Below, piece by piece: positions 1 to 9,918 of a stretch of 64,000 nucleotides of DNA; positions within the stretch are counted from its first letter, which is position 1, and every line of letters starts with the position of its first letter. The DNA lies in contig JAHHIC010000040.1 of assembly GCA_019359035.1 (NCBI GenBank), positions 1 to 64,000 of the forward strand, read 5' to 3'. A program made the translations under genes and the position numbers. This stretch comes from Scytonematopsis contorta HA4267-MV1. GTDB lineage: Bacteria > Cyanobacteriota > Cyanobacteriia > Cyanobacteriales > Nostocaceae. A model generated the notes under the pieces. It was given only the letters and a program-made list of their open reading frames with translations, did no database searches and was not told the DNA's origin.

Positions 1-420
1 TATTTTTCGTGCCACCCACGTAGAGACGTTACATGTAACGTCTCTACATTTTGGTGGGGTGTCGATATGTTGATGAAATTTGGTTTATGTATTTTTCGTG
101 CCACCCACGTAGAGACGTTACATGTAACGTCTCTACATTTTGGTGGGGTGTCGATATGTTGATGAAATTTGGTTTATGTATTTTTCGTGCCACCCACGTA
201 GAGACGTTACATGTAACGTCTCTACATTTTGGTGGGGTGTCGATATGTTGATGAAATTTGGTTTATGTATTTTTCGTGCCACCCACGTAGAGACGTTACA
301 TGTAACGTCTCTACATTTTGTTGGGGTGTAGATATGTTGATGAAATCTGGTTTATGTATTTTTTGTGTGACCCACGTAGAGACGTTACATGTAACGTCTC
401 TACATGTAACGTCTCTTACA
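1..420. repeat. 89-bp tandem repeat array carrying a 28-bp palindrome
   Basis: Five copies of an 89-bp unit run from the window edge, so the array may extend to the left. Each unit contains a perfect 28-bp palindrome with arm GTAGAGACGTTACA, at 20-47, 109-136, 198-225, 287-314 and 376-403. A further degenerate half-palindrome follows at about 404-420. Spacer sequence is nearly identical between units and diverges only in the last one. Short ORFs across the array are repeat artefacts. The same palindrome or close variants recur singly at about 9919, 24454, 27777 and 56965. Confidence 0.95.
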
Positions 421-557
421 GTTAATATTTTTACATTTGTAGGTATTTATTTTTTGATTAAATTACTTTTAAATATTTACCGTATAAATCTGTAGAGACG
501 TTACACAATCTTTCAATACATAATTTATAAATGTAAATTATTTCCAAATAAACATTT

Positions 558-1145
558 ATGACTTTATTTCAAGGTAAATATCGGATTGAATCTACACGGT
601 TGCCTAATCACGATTATGCTTCAAATGGATTCTATTTCGTCACTATTTGTATAGATAAACGTCAACATTTTTTTGGTGATATTATAAATGGTCAGATGTA
701 TTTATCAGCAGTTGGACAAATAGCAGAAAAATACTGGACGGAAATACCTAGACATTCTAAAAATACTGTTGTTGATACATTTGTATTTATGCCCGACCAC
801 ATGCATGGAATTATCATAATTGATAATCCTACTCCTGAATATAAGGATGTTGTATCTAATGTTTCGACATTAATGGATGATAATCATGAATATGATATTT
901 CCAGGGCAATGTCGGAAATTTCACCAGCAGCTGGTTCTTTAAGTGTTATTTTGCGGTCGTATAAAGCTGCTGTTAAGCGATGGTGCAAAATCAATGGTTA
1001 TCCTGACTTCGGTTGGCAAGAAAGGTTTTATGAACACATTATTCGTAAAGATGATTATTCTTTAAATCACATTCGAGAATACATATTCCATAATCCTGTA
1101 AAATGGGAATATGAAAAGAATAATCCCGTAGGTTTATGGATGTAA
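558..1145 (+). CDS. REP-associated tyrosine transposase (RAYT / Y1 transposase family)
   Basis: This 195-residue protein looks like a Y1 (IS200-like) single-strand DNA transposase of the RAYT group. A HUH-type metal motif is visible as MPDHMHGII near residues 76-84. The candidate catalytic tyrosine lies in HIREYIFHNP near residue 175, and the segment from GWQERFYEHIIR to NPVKW is typical of RAYTs. RAYTs are known to sit beside, and are thought to mobilise, palindromic REP sequences. This gene starts 60 bases after a fragment of the 28-bp palindrome and beside the tandem array, which fits that role. The ORF appears intact. I see no IS200-like end structures that would mark an autonomous insertion sequence. 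Confidence 0.85.
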   Translation: MTLFQGKYRIESTRLPNHDYASNGFYFVTICIDKRQHFFGDIINGQMYLSAVGQIAEKYWTEIPRHSKNTVVDTFVFMPDHMHGIIIIDNPTPEYKDVVSNVSTLMDDNHEYDISRAMSEISPAAGSLSVILRSYKAAVKRWCKINGYPDFGWQERFYEHIIRKDDYSLNHIREYIFHNPVKWEYEKNNPVGLWM

Positions 1146-1561
1146 AATCTTATGCTGTAGAAATCAATCTTAATACAAGGCGTTTGAAATTCTAGATAAT
1201 CCTGAGAGTTTATCGGGTGAAGATGTTTTGGTCGGTTTTGTCTTAAATTTGAGGAGTATTTGGTAATTATCAAAGTCAACAGTAAAACTCCTAGTGACTA
1301 AGCATTCATTGCGAAAGCCTCATTTTTATCAAAATCCAGTCTTTTGGGAGAAAACGTGGAAGACAAAAGCCAAATAAACTTTGACATTTTAGCTTTTTCT
1401 GTTAAAATTCTCCCAAATCGAAAAGACATATATGCCCCCTGTCATTAGCTAAAGATATTAATTAACGAGAGATATTAGCGAGAGGTTCGACTTTTGCTAG
1501 ATAAATTAAGTATGACTTCAAGGGTGATAAGAATCTCTAAAAAAATAAATATGCTCGCTTG
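1146..1561. other. Intergenic region, nothing recognised
   Basis: About 415 bases between the transposase and the convergent small gene. It is AT-rich, and I see no convincing ORF, RNA gene or strong hairpin. Confidence 0.5.
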
Positions 1562-1813
1562 TCAATCAGGTGCAGCGACTTTTCTTTCACTTACGTGATT
1601 GATTGACCAACGATGGTCAATTTCCACCGAAGAGAACTGGCACATTTCTTCTAGCTGCTTTTGTTGAACGGCTGCTTTTCTGAGAGTGATTATCAGTTGA
1701 TTTACTTGATTTCGCAAGTTAGGATTTTGATGCACTGCTGTCATAGTTTGTCTTTCCAGCATTTGCAGTAGTAGTTCGTAGTGGATAGGTGACGGTAGAG
1801 GAATTTGATCCAT
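1562..1813 (-). CDS. Small conserved cyanobacterial protein (DUF5340-like)
   Basis: An 83-residue soluble protein with no signal peptide or membrane segment. The first 60 residues are helical and glutamine-rich (LLLQMLERQ, LRKAAVQQKQLEE). The start MDQIPLPSPIHYE looks like a small family conserved in cyanobacteria that I recall as DUF5340; that name is from memory. Function is unknown. It lies upstream of nothing obvious and is transcribed in the same direction as trpC, about 90 bases downstream of it. Confidence 0.6.
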   Translation of the reverse strand: MDQIPLPSPIHYELLLQMLERQTMTAVHQNPNLRNQVNQLIITLRKAAVQQKQLEEMCQFSSVEIDHRWSINHVSERKVAAPD

Positions 1814-1905
1814 GTAGGTAATGTGCTATTTTATATGTCTAGTTTAAAAGCGAAGAGAATTTATTCGCTATACAGAGAATTGTTACATATACACAAAATA
1901 ATTGG

Positions 1906-2817
1906 TTAAAGCGTTGATTCGGTAGCTGATGAAGTTTTGGCAAAGAGTTGATTAATTGCCAATTCTGGATCTGGTTGTTTTACCAATGATTCACCGACCA
2001 ACACGGCAGATGCTCCTGCTTGTGAAACCACATTCAGGTCATTATAATTATGTAAACCAGACTCACTTACAACTAGAATACCCTTTTGTTGCAACTGGTT
2101 GCCTCTAGCTGACAAAAGCTGGACGGTTGTTTGCAGGTCAACAGAGAAATCTTCCAAGTTGCGGTTGTTTATGCCTATTAAACAGACCCCATTCAAAGCT
2201 AACACACGGTCAAGTTCTTCGAGGGTATGAACTTCAATCAAAGTTACCATTTTTAAGGCGTTAGCTATCTTGACAAAATATTGTAAATCTTGGTCATTAA
2301 GAATAGCCGCAATTAATAGCACTGCATCAGCACCTTGAATTCGTGCCATGTACATCTGGTAAGGGTAGATGATAAATTCCTTGCACAGCAAAGGTAAATC
2401 TACGGTTGCGCGGATTTTTGCTAAGTTTTCAAAGCTACCTTGAAAGAATTTTTCGTCTGTAAGTACAGAAAGACAGCTAGCTCCACCTTTTTGATATTTC
2501 ACAGCAATTTCTACTGGGTCAAAATCTTCTCGTAAAACACCTTTGCTGGGAGAAGCTTTTTTTACTTCTGCAATTAAAGCTGGTGTTGTTGAACTTTGAC
2601 GTAACGCAGTGACAAAATCACGGGTTGGGGGTGCGTCAGGAAGTTTTTTTTGTAACTCGTGCAAAGGCAGTTTTTCCCGCATTTGCTCAACTTCTTGTTC
2701 TTTGTGCCAGACTATTTCTTCTAAGATATTGTTGGGTTCAGAGTCAGGTATAGCACTTTGATACTGTAGTACAGATACAGCAATAGGGCGATTAGGGCAA
2801 CGGCGACGAATTTGCAT
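1906..2817 (-). CDS. trpC: Indole-3-glycerol phosphate synthase (first copy)
   Basis: TrpC converts CdRP to indole-3-glycerol phosphate in tryptophan synthesis. The protein is 303 residues, a TIM barrel with [12 protein letters not shown] (catalytic Lys region), [30 protein letters not shown] and VVSESGL in the usual order. About 25 extra N-terminal residues precede the conserved start ([11 protein letters not shown]). A second trpC lies in the bisindole cluster at 42866-43714, similar along its length but clearly diverged. One local difference is [11 protein letters not shown] here against [11 protein letters not shown] in the cluster copy. This one stands apart from other trp genes and is probably the housekeeping enzyme. 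Confidence 0.95.
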   Translation of the reverse strand: MQIRRRCPNRPIAVSVLQYQSAIPDSEPNNILEEIVWHKEQEVEQMREKLPLHELQKKLPDAPPTRDFVTALRQSSTTPALIAEVKKASPSKGVLREDFDPVEIAVKYQKGGASCLSVLTDEKFFQGSFENLAKIRATVDLPLLCKEFIIYPYQMYMARIQGADAVLLIAAILNDQDLQYFVKIANALKMVTLIEVHTLEELDRVLALNGVCLIGINNRNLEDFSVDLQTTVQLLSARGNQLQQKGILVVSESGLHNYNDLNVVSQAGASAVLVGESLVKQPDPELAINQLFAKTSSATESTL

Positions 2818-2820
2818 TTT

Positions 2821-2935
2821 TGTTGACGGTTGACGGTTGATGGTTGACGATTGACGGTTGACGGTTGACGGTTGGTGCTTAACAATAATCAGTTAACAGT
2901 TAGCAGTCAACAGTTAACAGTCAACAGCCAACACT
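2821..2935. repeat. Heptamer repeat array (STRR, TTGACGG/TTAACAG types)
   Basis: Tandem TTGACGG-type heptamers at about 2821-2874 are followed by CAGTTAA/CAGTCAA heptamers to 2935. They fill the gap between trpC and lpdA. Such short tandemly repeated sequences are typical of heterocystous cyanobacteria. Confidence 0.85.
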
Positions 2936-4360
2936 CTAAGCAGCTCGTTTATAGGCTTCGTCTAATACTTCCGAAAGTGTGGGATGTGCGTGAACTAAAT
3001 GAGCTAAGGTATATACGCTTTGACGATTCGCTATGGCAAATGAGGCTTCGTGGATAATATCTGAGGCATGAATTCCAAAAATGTGAACCCCTAAGACTTC
3101 TCCTGTGTCTTTTCGATAGACAACTTTTGCCATTCCGTCAACGTCTCCTTCTGCTAAAGCTTTGGAATTTCCTTTGAAGTAACTTTTGCTGACTCCAACT
3201 TCAAATCCTTCTGCTTTTCCTAAGTCTTTTGCTGCGGCTTCTGTTAGACCTACGTAACTTACTTCTGGATGGGTAAAGGCTGCTGCGGGTATACTCAGAT
3301 AATCAACTTGCTTGTTTTTACCTATTATGTTTTCTACAGCTATGATACCTTGAGCTGATGCAGCATGAGCTAACATCATTTTTCCTGTCGCATCACCAAT
3401 TGCCCACAAGTTAGGCACTACTTCCCCTGCGCTTAATACGGCCATACTGTCGTTGACTGGTATGTAATTTCGACGGTCGAGTTCCACTCCTATTGACTCT
3501 AAGCCAAGATTTTTCGTTGCAGGAATGCGTCCTGTTGCTACTAAGCAAGCGTCTACTTCCAACACATCTACATCTTCTTTGGTTTTGAAATTGGCTAACT
3601 CAATTACTACCGGTGAACCAGGAATTACTCGCTTAGCATAAATTCCTACATAAGTCTCTATGTCACGAGGAGTAATTAAAGCTCTTTCGGCTAGCTTGGC
3701 TATATCGCGGTCAAATCCTGGCATTAATTGGTCAAGGGCTTCTATCATCGTGATTTCGCAGCCCAAAGCGGAATAAACATCAGAGAATTCTAACCCTATG
3801 TATCCACTACCAATAATTGCTATCCAATCGGGTAGCCAATCTAACTTGACCGCTTGGTCGCTAGTAAATACTGTTTTGCCGTCTACCTCAATCCCAGGAG
3901 GCACAAAGGGAATTGAACCGGGAGAAAGCATTATATCTTTGGCGGTAATCGTTTTTTCTCCGTCACTTGTGCTAACAATTACCTTTTGATGACCAGCAAC
4001 TTTTCCCCAACCTCTTATGATATCTACTCCCAGACGCTTGAGACTGTTGGTTAAATCTCCTTGAATCTTGGATACTAAATTTCCCGCATGGTCTGCGATA
4101 GCCTGACGGTCGAACTGGACATTTTCCAGCTGAATACCTAACGCTTTAAGGTGGTGGGCATTTCTTAGCTCTCGTACCCGTCCAGAAGCGGCTAACAAAG
4201 CTTTAGAAGGGATACAACCCCTGTTCACACAGGTTCCTCCCATATCGGCAGCCTCAATAATTGCCGTTTTTAAACCGCTTGCGACAGCGTGAAGGGCAGC
4301 TCCATGACCTCCAACCCCAGCACCAATAATCACTAAATCGTAATCAAATCCCAGACTCAC
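2936..4360 (-). CDS. lpdA: Dihydrolipoamide dehydrogenase (E3)
   Basis: E3 is the FAD- and NAD-dependent subunit that reoxidises dihydrolipoyl groups in 2-oxoacid dehydrogenases and the glycine cleavage system. At 474 residues it has normal length. Visible features are the FAD motif [10 protein letters not shown] near residue 13, the redox-active disulphide in [15 protein letters not shown], the NAD-binding [17 protein letters not shown], the second FAD motif ATGRIP with AIGDATG, and a C-terminal interface segment with [13 protein letters not shown] carrying the catalytic His-Glu pair. No frameshift or truncation is seen. Confidence 0.95.
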   Translation of the reverse strand: MSLGFDYDLVIIGAGVGGHGAALHAVASGLKTAIIEAADMGGTCVNRGCIPSKALLAASGRVRELRNAHHLKALGIQLENVQFDRQAIADHAGNLVSKIQGDLTNSLKRLGVDIIRGWGKVAGHQKVIVSTSDGEKTITAKDIMLSPGSIPFVPPGIEVDGKTVFTSDQAVKLDWLPDWIAIIGSGYIGLEFSDVYSALGCEITMIEALDQLMPGFDRDIAKLAERALITPRDIETYVGIYAKRVIPGSPVVIELANFKTKEDVDVLEVDACLVATGRIPATKNLGLESIGVELDRRNYIPVNDSMAVLSAGEVVPNLWAIGDATGKMMLAHAASAQGIIAVENIIGKNKQVDYLSIPAAAFTHPEVSYVGLTEAAAKDLGKAEGFEVGVSKSYFKGNSKALAEGDVDGMAKVVYRKDTGEVLGVHIFGIHASDIIHEASFAIANRQSVYTLAHLVHAHPTLSEVLDEAYKRAA

Positions 4361-4604
4361 GTTATATTTCCCCGTCTGCTTTGCCTATTTATTCTCAACT
4401 TGACACAGAAATCAGTGCAAGCCCTTTAATTTTAAAGTCTCGCTTGATTAATTTGACGATTTACTGTGGCTTGGGGATTATATTTTTTGTGCCTCAGATT
4501 AGAGTAACATAAAGTACTCTTAATTTTTGTTTAATACTTAACTTTATATTTGTTTTATATTGTAAGGACTGGGATTTGCGAAGAATATATTTTATTTTTT
4601 TAGT

Positions 4605-4632
4605 AAAAAACACCACATGAGAAATGTGGTGT
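4605..4632 (-). terminator. Rho-independent terminator of the hemerythrin gene
   Basis: The inverted repeat ACACCACAT (4610-4618) / ATGTGGTGT (4624-4632) has a 5-base loop and, read on the minus strand, is followed by a run of T. It lies about 90 bases downstream of the hemerythrin stop. Confidence 0.75.
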
Positions 4633-4720
4633 GAGTTATCAACTTTACCTAGCCTTGTTTAAACTGCGAATTGCGAATTGCGTTCACGTAGTGGAGCGTA
4701 GCGCTTATTGTAAATTGGTA

Positions 4721-5773
4721 TTACTTGCTAGCTGAACTCATACCAGCCAACTTTTGCTGTTCTTCCAATTTTGCAGCTTTAAACTTAGTCGCCAATTGCT
4801 CAGATTGGTCAGAGCTAAAGTTGTTGCGGATGGTCGCGAACATTGTGCTTTCTTCTTGACGAATGTGGTCACCCACTTCTCCCATCAACTGTTTTACTTT
4901 ATCCTTAAATTGAGGTGAAGATGGGCTAATTCCCTTAATTTCATCTAAAAGCACCTTCATGTGAGCTTGTTCATCGTATAATTCTTGGGTATTGTCTTCA
5001 CCATATTGTGGACGAACCGCTGGGTAAACAACTTTTTCTTCCGCAATAGAGTGTACCAAAAGGTCTTTATAAATTTGACCAAAATATTCTTCGATTTTCT
5101 GGGGGTCGTTACTAGCCAACAACTGTGTAAACAGAGTATTAACTTTATTATGGTCTAAGCGAATAATATCCTGGATATTCATATCTTGCTTATCGCTGTT
5201 TTGTGTAACAGCGCTGCCAAATACTCCACTCAATGCTGCCATTGCGTCTTGTACTCGTGCCCAGATACCTTGGTCTGCGTCTTGTCCAGTTAGCTCACGG
5301 ACACCCAATATTTCTAAAATACCTTTGAGTTGCTCTTGGTGAGCACGGTTTTCAAAGTTAACGGTATTCAGGGGTCCAATTGCCATCATTACGTCAGCAC
5401 CTACTTTTTGTGCTGCTTTGTGAATGGTCAAACCGCTCATAACTTGTTGATGTTTAAGTAATTCGTGTTGAAATACTTTTTCATACAAGTTAAGCTCAGA
5501 ACCTTGCATCAACTGCTTGGCCTTTTTCACCATTTCTTGAACGGTTTTATCGGGTTCACTTTGGACACCATACTGAACCATAACTGTTTCCAGAATACCC
5601 AAGTTCTTTTGGTCATCCTTTAGCATGTTGTTGATGTTATCGCAAATCTCGCTATCGGAACATTCCTTTATGAACTGTTGCTCGTTCTCAATCAATAACT
5701 GCTGTACTTGTTTCATATCAGCCAATTTGGCTGCTATAGCAGAGCGTTTAGTGTTATCTAATGTAGCTACCAT
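4721..5773 (-). CDS. Hemerythrin HHE-domain protein
   Basis: A 350-residue all-helical cytosolic protein. The C-terminal part (about 200-325) is a hemerythrin-like HHE bundle with metal-ligand candidates in RLDHNKV, LLVHSIAEEK, EQAHMK and GDHIRQEE, so it probably binds a di-iron centre and O2, NO or iron. The N-terminal 190 residues form a separate helical domain with its own histidines (FQHELLKHQQ, NRAHQEQ) that may be a second, diverged four-helix bundle. The family is often linked to oxidative or nitrosative stress; that role is inferred. It has its own terminator and no evident operon partner. Confidence 0.85.
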   Translation of the reverse strand: MVATLDNTKRSAIAAKLADMKQVQQLLIENEQQFIKECSDSEICDNINNMLKDDQKNLGILETVMVQYGVQSEPDKTVQEMVKKAKQLMQGSELNLYEKVFQHELLKHQQVMSGLTIHKAAQKVGADVMMAIGPLNTVNFENRAHQEQLKGILEILGVRELTGQDADQGIWARVQDAMAALSGVFGSAVTQNSDKQDMNIQDIIRLDHNKVNTLFTQLLASNDPQKIEEYFGQIYKDLLVHSIAEEKVVYPAVRPQYGEDNTQELYDEQAHMKVLLDEIKGISPSSPQFKDKVKQLMGEVGDHIRQEESTMFATIRNNFSSDQSEQLATKFKAAKLEEQQKLAGMSSASK

Positions 5774-5956
5774 GATGTGTTCTCCTCTGACAATTTTTTT
5801 TGCAACTTATTTGCTTCATTGCCACTTATTAGGTTCACACACCGATGAGTAAGATTCCATCTTTCTTTTGAACGATAGCTTAGGTAACTTTAGGTAGAAA
5901 AAGTTTATTATCAACATTTAACAGTCAAGCATCAACCGTTAACAGTCAACAGTCAT

Positions 5957-6178
5957 ATGCTAAAAGCAGTTAAAGTAAAACCAAATTCTAAAATACAAAA
6001 AATTACAGAAGAGGCTGATGGTAGTTTAAATGTACATTTAAAATCGCACCCTGTGGATGGTAAAGCAAATGATGAGTTAATTAAATTACTCGCGGAAAAA
6101 TTTAATGTACCGAAGTCTTATGTTACTATTAAATCTGGATTGTCTTCTCGGCAAAAATTGGTAGAAATTGACGTATAG
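5957..6178 (+). CDS. DUF167 / YggU family protein
   Basis: A 73-residue protein matching the DUF167 fold: [12 protein letters not shown], then [23 protein letters not shown], then [16 protein letters not shown], in the family order and normal length. The biochemical role of the family is not established. The gene is preceded by heptamer repeats (TTAACAGTCAACAG) almost up to the start codon, which leaves little room for a native ribosome-binding site. Confidence 0.85.
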   Translation: MLKAVKVKPNSKIQKITEEADGSLNVHLKSHPVDGKANDELIKLLAEKFNVPKSYVTIKSGLSSRQKLVEIDV

Positions 6179-6179
6179 G

Positions 6180-6208
6180 AAGTTTTGTTCGCATCACGAA
6201 CAAAACTT
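6180..6208. terminator. Bidirectional terminator hairpin
   Basis: A perfect 12-bp inverted repeat (AAGTTTTGTTCG, 6180-6191, and its complement, 6197-6208) with a 5-base loop lies between the convergent DUF167 and GST genes. Confidence 0.8.
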
Positions 6209-6217
6209 AAAACCCTT

Positions 6218-6829
6218 TTAAAATTCTTGAGTTATACTGATATAGCCTGCTTGTTGTTTTACTCGTTCTATCCAAGCAGCAATTGCGGAAAATTTTGCTA
6301 AATCAAAGCCTCCTTCGTTTGCTACATGAGTATAAGCAAAAAGTGCAATATCAGCGATAGTGTAGCGCTCTCCTACAAAAAAATTATAATTTTGTAAGTG
6401 GTCTTCTATCAGCTTTAATGCTGCATAACCTGGTTCTCGTCTTTGTTCTATAGCTTGTTTGTATTCCGAAGGTTTACATAGAACAGAAGTCCAAAATCTG
6501 GAACTAGCAATTGGTTCACGAATGGATTGTTCAAAACATAACCATTGGAAAACTTGTGCTCTTAAATAGCGGTCGTAGGGTAAAAATTCTGTTCCTTCAC
6601 TTAGGTAAATTAAGATGGCGTTTGATTCTGTCAGGTATTTTGCTGAGTCCATTTCTATTACTGGAACTTTACCGACAGGATTCTTTGCGAGAAATTCTGG
6701 GGTTCGTGTCTCTCCTTGTAGTATGTTAGTCTCTATTCGCTCAAAGGGAACACCCAGTTGCGTTAATAAAAGCCGAATCTTATAACAATTACCTGAAGGT
6801 AAAAAATCGTACAAACGCAGCGTTTCCAT
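6218..6829 (-). CDS. Glutathione S-transferase family protein
   Basis: A 203-residue two-domain GST. The thioredoxin-like N-domain has LYDFLPSGNCYKIRLLL, the cis-proline segment GKVPVIEMD and the glutathione-contact LTESNAILIYL. The helical C-domain has the N-capping box FVGERYTIADIALFAYTH. The SGNCYKIR segment suggests a beta/theta-like class with a Ser or Cys near the catalytic position. Substrate is unknown. It is unrelated in context to the cluster GST at 52079 and is convergent with the DUF167 gene. Confidence 0.88.
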   Translation of the reverse strand: METLRLYDFLPSGNCYKIRLLLTQLGVPFERIETNILQGETRTPEFLAKNPVGKVPVIEMDSAKYLTESNAILIYLSEGTEFLPYDRYLRAQVFQWLCFEQSIREPIASSRFWTSVLCKPSEYKQAIEQRREPGYAALKLIEDHLQNYNFFVGERYTIADIALFAYTHVANEGGFDLAKFSAIAAWIERVKQQAGYISITQEF

Positions 6830-7027
6830 GCTAAAAACTGGGGTGAAGTGGTCAGTTATGAAGGGATAAAATATAGTATTTTATCAAAATATCAAATATA
6901 TACGATAAAATTTATAAAGACAACAACTAGGCACAATTATCTGAAAAGCGGAAATAACAAAAGTATTATTTATGTCCAGTATTTAATTAATTTTAATCAG
7001 TTTTAAAATATATACGAGTATAAATTT

Positions 7028-7705
7028 ATGTGTGGAAGATTTACTTTGCACTCAAGTGCTCAAGAAATCGCTGAAATCTTTGATTTAAATAATTTGAGCG
7101 ATATAGAACCGCAATATAATATTGCACCTACTCAGTTGGTGGGGACGATATTAAATAATTCTGAAGATAATACACGCGAATATAATTTGTTCCGCTGGGG
7201 ATTAATACCTTCTTGGGCAAAGGACAAAAGCATGGGGGCTAAACTAATTAATGCAAGAGCGGAAACTGTGGCAGAAAAACCCTCTTTTCGTAATGCTTTC
7301 AAGCGACGACGTTGTTTAATTGTTGCTGATGGGTTTTACGAGTGGCAAAAAACCGATGGTAAAAAGCAACCATTTTATTTTCGCTTGAACTCAGAGCAAC
7401 CTTTCGGCTTTGCGGGGTTGTGGTCCAAGTGGGAATCTCCGGAAGGAGAGGAAATAAATTCTTGCACCATTTTGACCACGGAAGCCAACGAACTATTGAA
7501 ACCACTGCACGATAGAATGCCAGTAATTTTGTTCGCTAAGGATTATGATTTATGGTTAGACCCAAAAGTACAAGCATCCGAACCGCTGCAAAAGTTACTA
7601 AATCCCTATCCTGAAAGCGCGATGACTGGTTACCCGGTTAGCACTATTGTAAACAATCCTAAGCATAATGGTTCTGATTGCATAGCAACATTAAGCAAGC
7701 CTTAA
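7028..7705 (+). CDS. SRAP-domain protein (HMCES/YedK-like)
   Basis: SRAP proteins crosslink covalently to abasic sites in single-stranded DNA through Cys2. This 225-residue ORF starts MCGRFTLH, so after Met removal the Cys is N-terminal as required. Other hallmarks are YNIAPTQ, FRWGLIPSWAK, INARAETV, RRCLIVADGFYEWQK and the late DRMPVIL motif with the conserved His in LLKPLHDRMP. The length is normal. Start choice is fixed by the requirement for Cys2. Confidence 0.93.
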   Translation: MCGRFTLHSSAQEIAEIFDLNNLSDIEPQYNIAPTQLVGTILNNSEDNTREYNLFRWGLIPSWAKDKSMGAKLINARAETVAEKPSFRNAFKRRRCLIVADGFYEWQKTDGKKQPFYFRLNSEQPFGFAGLWSKWESPEGEEINSCTILTTEANELLKPLHDRMPVILFAKDYDLWLDPKVQASEPLQKLLNPYPESAMTGYPVSTIVNNPKHNGSDCIATLSKP

Positions 7706-7821
7706 TTTTTCCTGTAAATCAGCTACATTAAAGCTATTGGCTCCTAATCAACAGATAATAAATACTAAAGAAACTTTTTTTCGCCATTAGTCACCGTAAT
7801 TAGTCATAGTAGAGAGGGCAT

Positions 7822-8343
7822 ATGCCAAGAACGCAAAAAAACGATAATTTTGTTGACAAGTCTTTTACTGTTATGGCAGATATCATTCTCAAGATGCTGC
7901 CGACTAATAAAAAAGCTAAAGAGGCTTTTGTATATTATCGCGATGGTATGTCCGCTCAGGCTGAGGGAGAATACGCGGAGGCTTTGGATAACTATAAACA
8001 AGCTCTAGAATTGGAAGAGGACTCTAACGACAGAAGTTACATCCTCTATAATATGGGTTTGATTTATGCCAGCAACGGAGACCATGAAACTGCGTTGGAT
8101 TTATATCACCAAGCTTTGGATTTAAACCCTCGTTCATCAAGTGCTTTGAATAATATCGCCTGTATTTATCACTATAAAGGAGAAAAGGCGAAGGAAGAAG
8201 GAGACCAAGACGGAGGGGAAGCTCTGTTTGATGTTGCTGCTGATTATTGGATTCGAGCTGTTCGCTTGGCCCCTAATAATTATATTGAAGCTCAAAACTG
8301 GTTAAAAACTACCGGACGACTACAAGTTGATATATTCTTTTAA
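7822..8343 (+). CDS. ycf3: Photosystem I assembly protein Ycf3
   Basis: Ycf3 is a TPR chaperone needed to assemble photosystem I at the thylakoid membrane. The 173-residue protein starts [20 protein letters not shown], as in cyanobacterial and plastid Ycf3, and has three TPR units at about residues 35-68, 72-105 and 120-153. A purine-rich AGAGAGGG lies just before the start. This is one of the clearest markers of a phototroph in the window. Confidence 0.96.
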   Translation: MPRTQKNDNFVDKSFTVMADIILKMLPTNKKAKEAFVYYRDGMSAQAEGEYAEALDNYKQALELEEDSNDRSYILYNMGLIYASNGDHETALDLYHQALDLNPRSSSALNNIACIYHYKGEKAKEEGDQDGGEALFDVAADYWIRAVRLAPNNYIEAQNWLKTTGRLQVDIFF

Positions 8344-8344
8344 T

Positions 8345-8503
8345 TTGTTGACGGTTGACGGTTGACGGTTGACGGTTGACGGTTGACGGTTCACAGTTGA
8401 CGGTTCACAGTTGACTGTTATTATTTTTTCAGTTAATAACTCACCCAAAAGTCAACATTTAACAGTCAACCGTCAACAGTCAACAGTTAACACTTAACAA
8501 TTT
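8345..8503. repeat. Heptamer repeat arrays between ycf3 and gatC
   Basis: Direct TTGACGG heptamers (about 8345-8415) give way to CAGTCAA/CAGTTAA-type units (about 8452-8500) that are roughly the reverse complement. The two blocks could pair into a long hairpin at the transcript level. Confidence 0.85.
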
Positions 8504-8505
8504 TT

Positions 8506-8799
8506 ATGATTGACAAAGAACAAGTTCACAAAGTAGCGCTTCTTGCACGTTTGGAGTTAACAAGCGAAGAGGAAGAAAAGTTTACTACTCAGTTGGGTAG
8601 TATTCTTGGGTATATAGAACAATTAAGTGAGTTGGATGTTACCGATGTGTCTCCGACGACTAGAGCTATTGATGTGAGTAATGTAACACGTACTGATGAT
8701 TTGCAACCCTATCCAGAGAGGGAAGCGATTCTTAATGGTGCTCCTGACAGAGAAGAAGAGTTTTTTAAAGTACCAAAAATTCTTAATCAGGACAGTTAG
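8506..8799 (+). CDS. gatC: Asp/Glu-tRNA amidotransferase subunit C
   Basis: GatC stabilises the GatA-GatB complex that converts mischarged Glu-tRNA(Gln) or Asp-tRNA(Asn) to the correct aminoacyl-tRNA. At 97 residues it has the family length. Diagnostic stretches are VHKVALLARLELTSEEEEKF, QLGSILGYIEQLSELD and the late SP-T-RA motif followed by ..LRPD-like DDLQPYPERE. It stands alone, as gatC often does in cyanobacteria. Confidence 0.95.
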   Translation: MIDKEQVHKVALLARLELTSEEEEKFTTQLGSILGYIEQLSELDVTDVSPTTRAIDVSNVTRTDDLQPYPEREAILNGAPDREEEFFKVPKILNQDS

Positions 8800-8937
8800 G
8801 GAATAGAGAGTGGGGAGTGGGGAGTGGTGTAAGTTATAATTCATACCTTTTGGCAGATGATTCTAGAAAAAGAATTTGAGCTTATAGGTATGGTGGAAAT
8901 TAATCACCACTCCTTTTTTTTCAGGGAATATATAGTT

Positions 8938-9906
8938 ATGGGTTTAGGAATCCTCAAGGATGGCAAGTGGCTATCCCAACGAGAGCAAGAAGATTCTGAT
9001 GGAAAATTTGTTCGTCCTTCTACGACTTTTCGTAATCAGATTACCGCAGATGGTTCAAGTGAGTTTAAAGCTGAAGAAGGACGTTACCATTTGTATATAT
9101 CTTGGGCTTGTCCTTGGGCTTGTCGTACTGCGATTATGCGGCAATTGAAAGGTTTACAAAATGTTATTGGTTTATCTGTGGTAGCTGCGGAAATTCACGA
9201 TAATAGCTGGGAATTTTCTGATGAACCAGGTAGCATTCCTGACACTATTAACGATACACAATATCTTTGGCAAATTTATCTGAAAGCTGACCCTAGTTAT
9301 AGCGGACGAGTTACAGTTCCTGTTTTATGGGATAAGAAAACAAGCACGATTGTGAATAATGAATCCCGTGAAATTATACGGATGTTTGATATTCAGTTTG
9401 CTGCGTTTGCTAATAAAAATGTAGATTTTTATCCTCAAGATTTAGGAAAATTAATAGACCAAACAATTGACGCTATTTATCAACCTATCAATAATGGTGT
9501 TTACCGTGCAGGATTTGCGACTAAGCAGTCCGCTTATAATGAAGCTGTAACTGAGTTATTTGATGCACTTGACTATTGGGAAGATGTGTTAGGGAAAAAT
9601 CGCTATCTTTGTGGAGATAAAATAACTGAGGCTGACTGGTGTTTATTTACTACTTTGTTCCGTTTTGATACTGTTTATTATGGGCATTTTAAATGTAATT
9701 TACGTCGGATTATTGATTATCCTAATTTGTGGAATTACCTGAAGGAACTTTATCAATATCCAGGTGTGAGGGAAACGTGTAATCTTGACCATATTAAGCG
9801 GCATTATTATATTAGCCATTCATCTGTGAATCCTACTGGGATTGTACCCAAAGGACCACTCATTGATTTTGATGAATCTCATAATCGAAGTCAAATTTTT
9901 TCATAA
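8938..9906 (+). CDS. Glutathionyl-hydroquinone reductase (GST Xi class)
   Basis: This family reduces glutathionyl-hydroquinones using GSH. Visible motifs are the catalytic WACPWACR (Cys-Pro), VPVLWDKKTSTIVNNES for glutathione binding, and the C-domain LCGDKITEADWCLFTTLFRFD, followed by YPNLWNYLKELYQYPGV and RHYYISH. I chose the ATG at 8938 (MGLGILKDGKW, 322 aa) because the ORF extension from 8857 encodes a non-conserved leader and an AGGGA lies before 8938. It may detoxify quinones; a link to the bisindole cluster is not implied. Confidence 0.88.
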   Translation: MGLGILKDGKWLSQREQEDSDGKFVRPSTTFRNQITADGSSEFKAEEGRYHLYISWACPWACRTAIMRQLKGLQNVIGLSVVAAEIHDNSWEFSDEPGSIPDTINDTQYLWQIYLKADPSYSGRVTVPVLWDKKTSTIVNNESREIIRMFDIQFAAFANKNVDFYPQDLGKLIDQTIDAIYQPINNGVYRAGFATKQSAYNEAVTELFDALDYWEDVLGKNRYLCGDKITEADWCLFTTLFRFDTVYYGHFKCNLRRIIDYPNLWNYLKELYQYPGVRETCNLDHIKRHYYISHSSVNPTGIVPKGPLIDFDESHNRSQIFS

Positions 9907-9918
9907 TTGATGAATTTT

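Noticed and set aside
1-420. CRISPR array
   Set aside because: The spacers between palindromes are identical to each other, so this is a plain tandem repeat, and there are no cas genes.
51-495. Three overlapping ORFs of 63-88 codons starting MVGCRYVDEIWF
   Set aside because: They are translations of the 89-bp tandem repeat; start and stop simply recur with the period, and there is no family match.
8857-8937. N-terminal extension of the glutathionyl-hydroquinone reductase
   Set aside because: The extra 27 residues are not typical of the family, and the ATG at 8938 has a better-placed purine-rich site.
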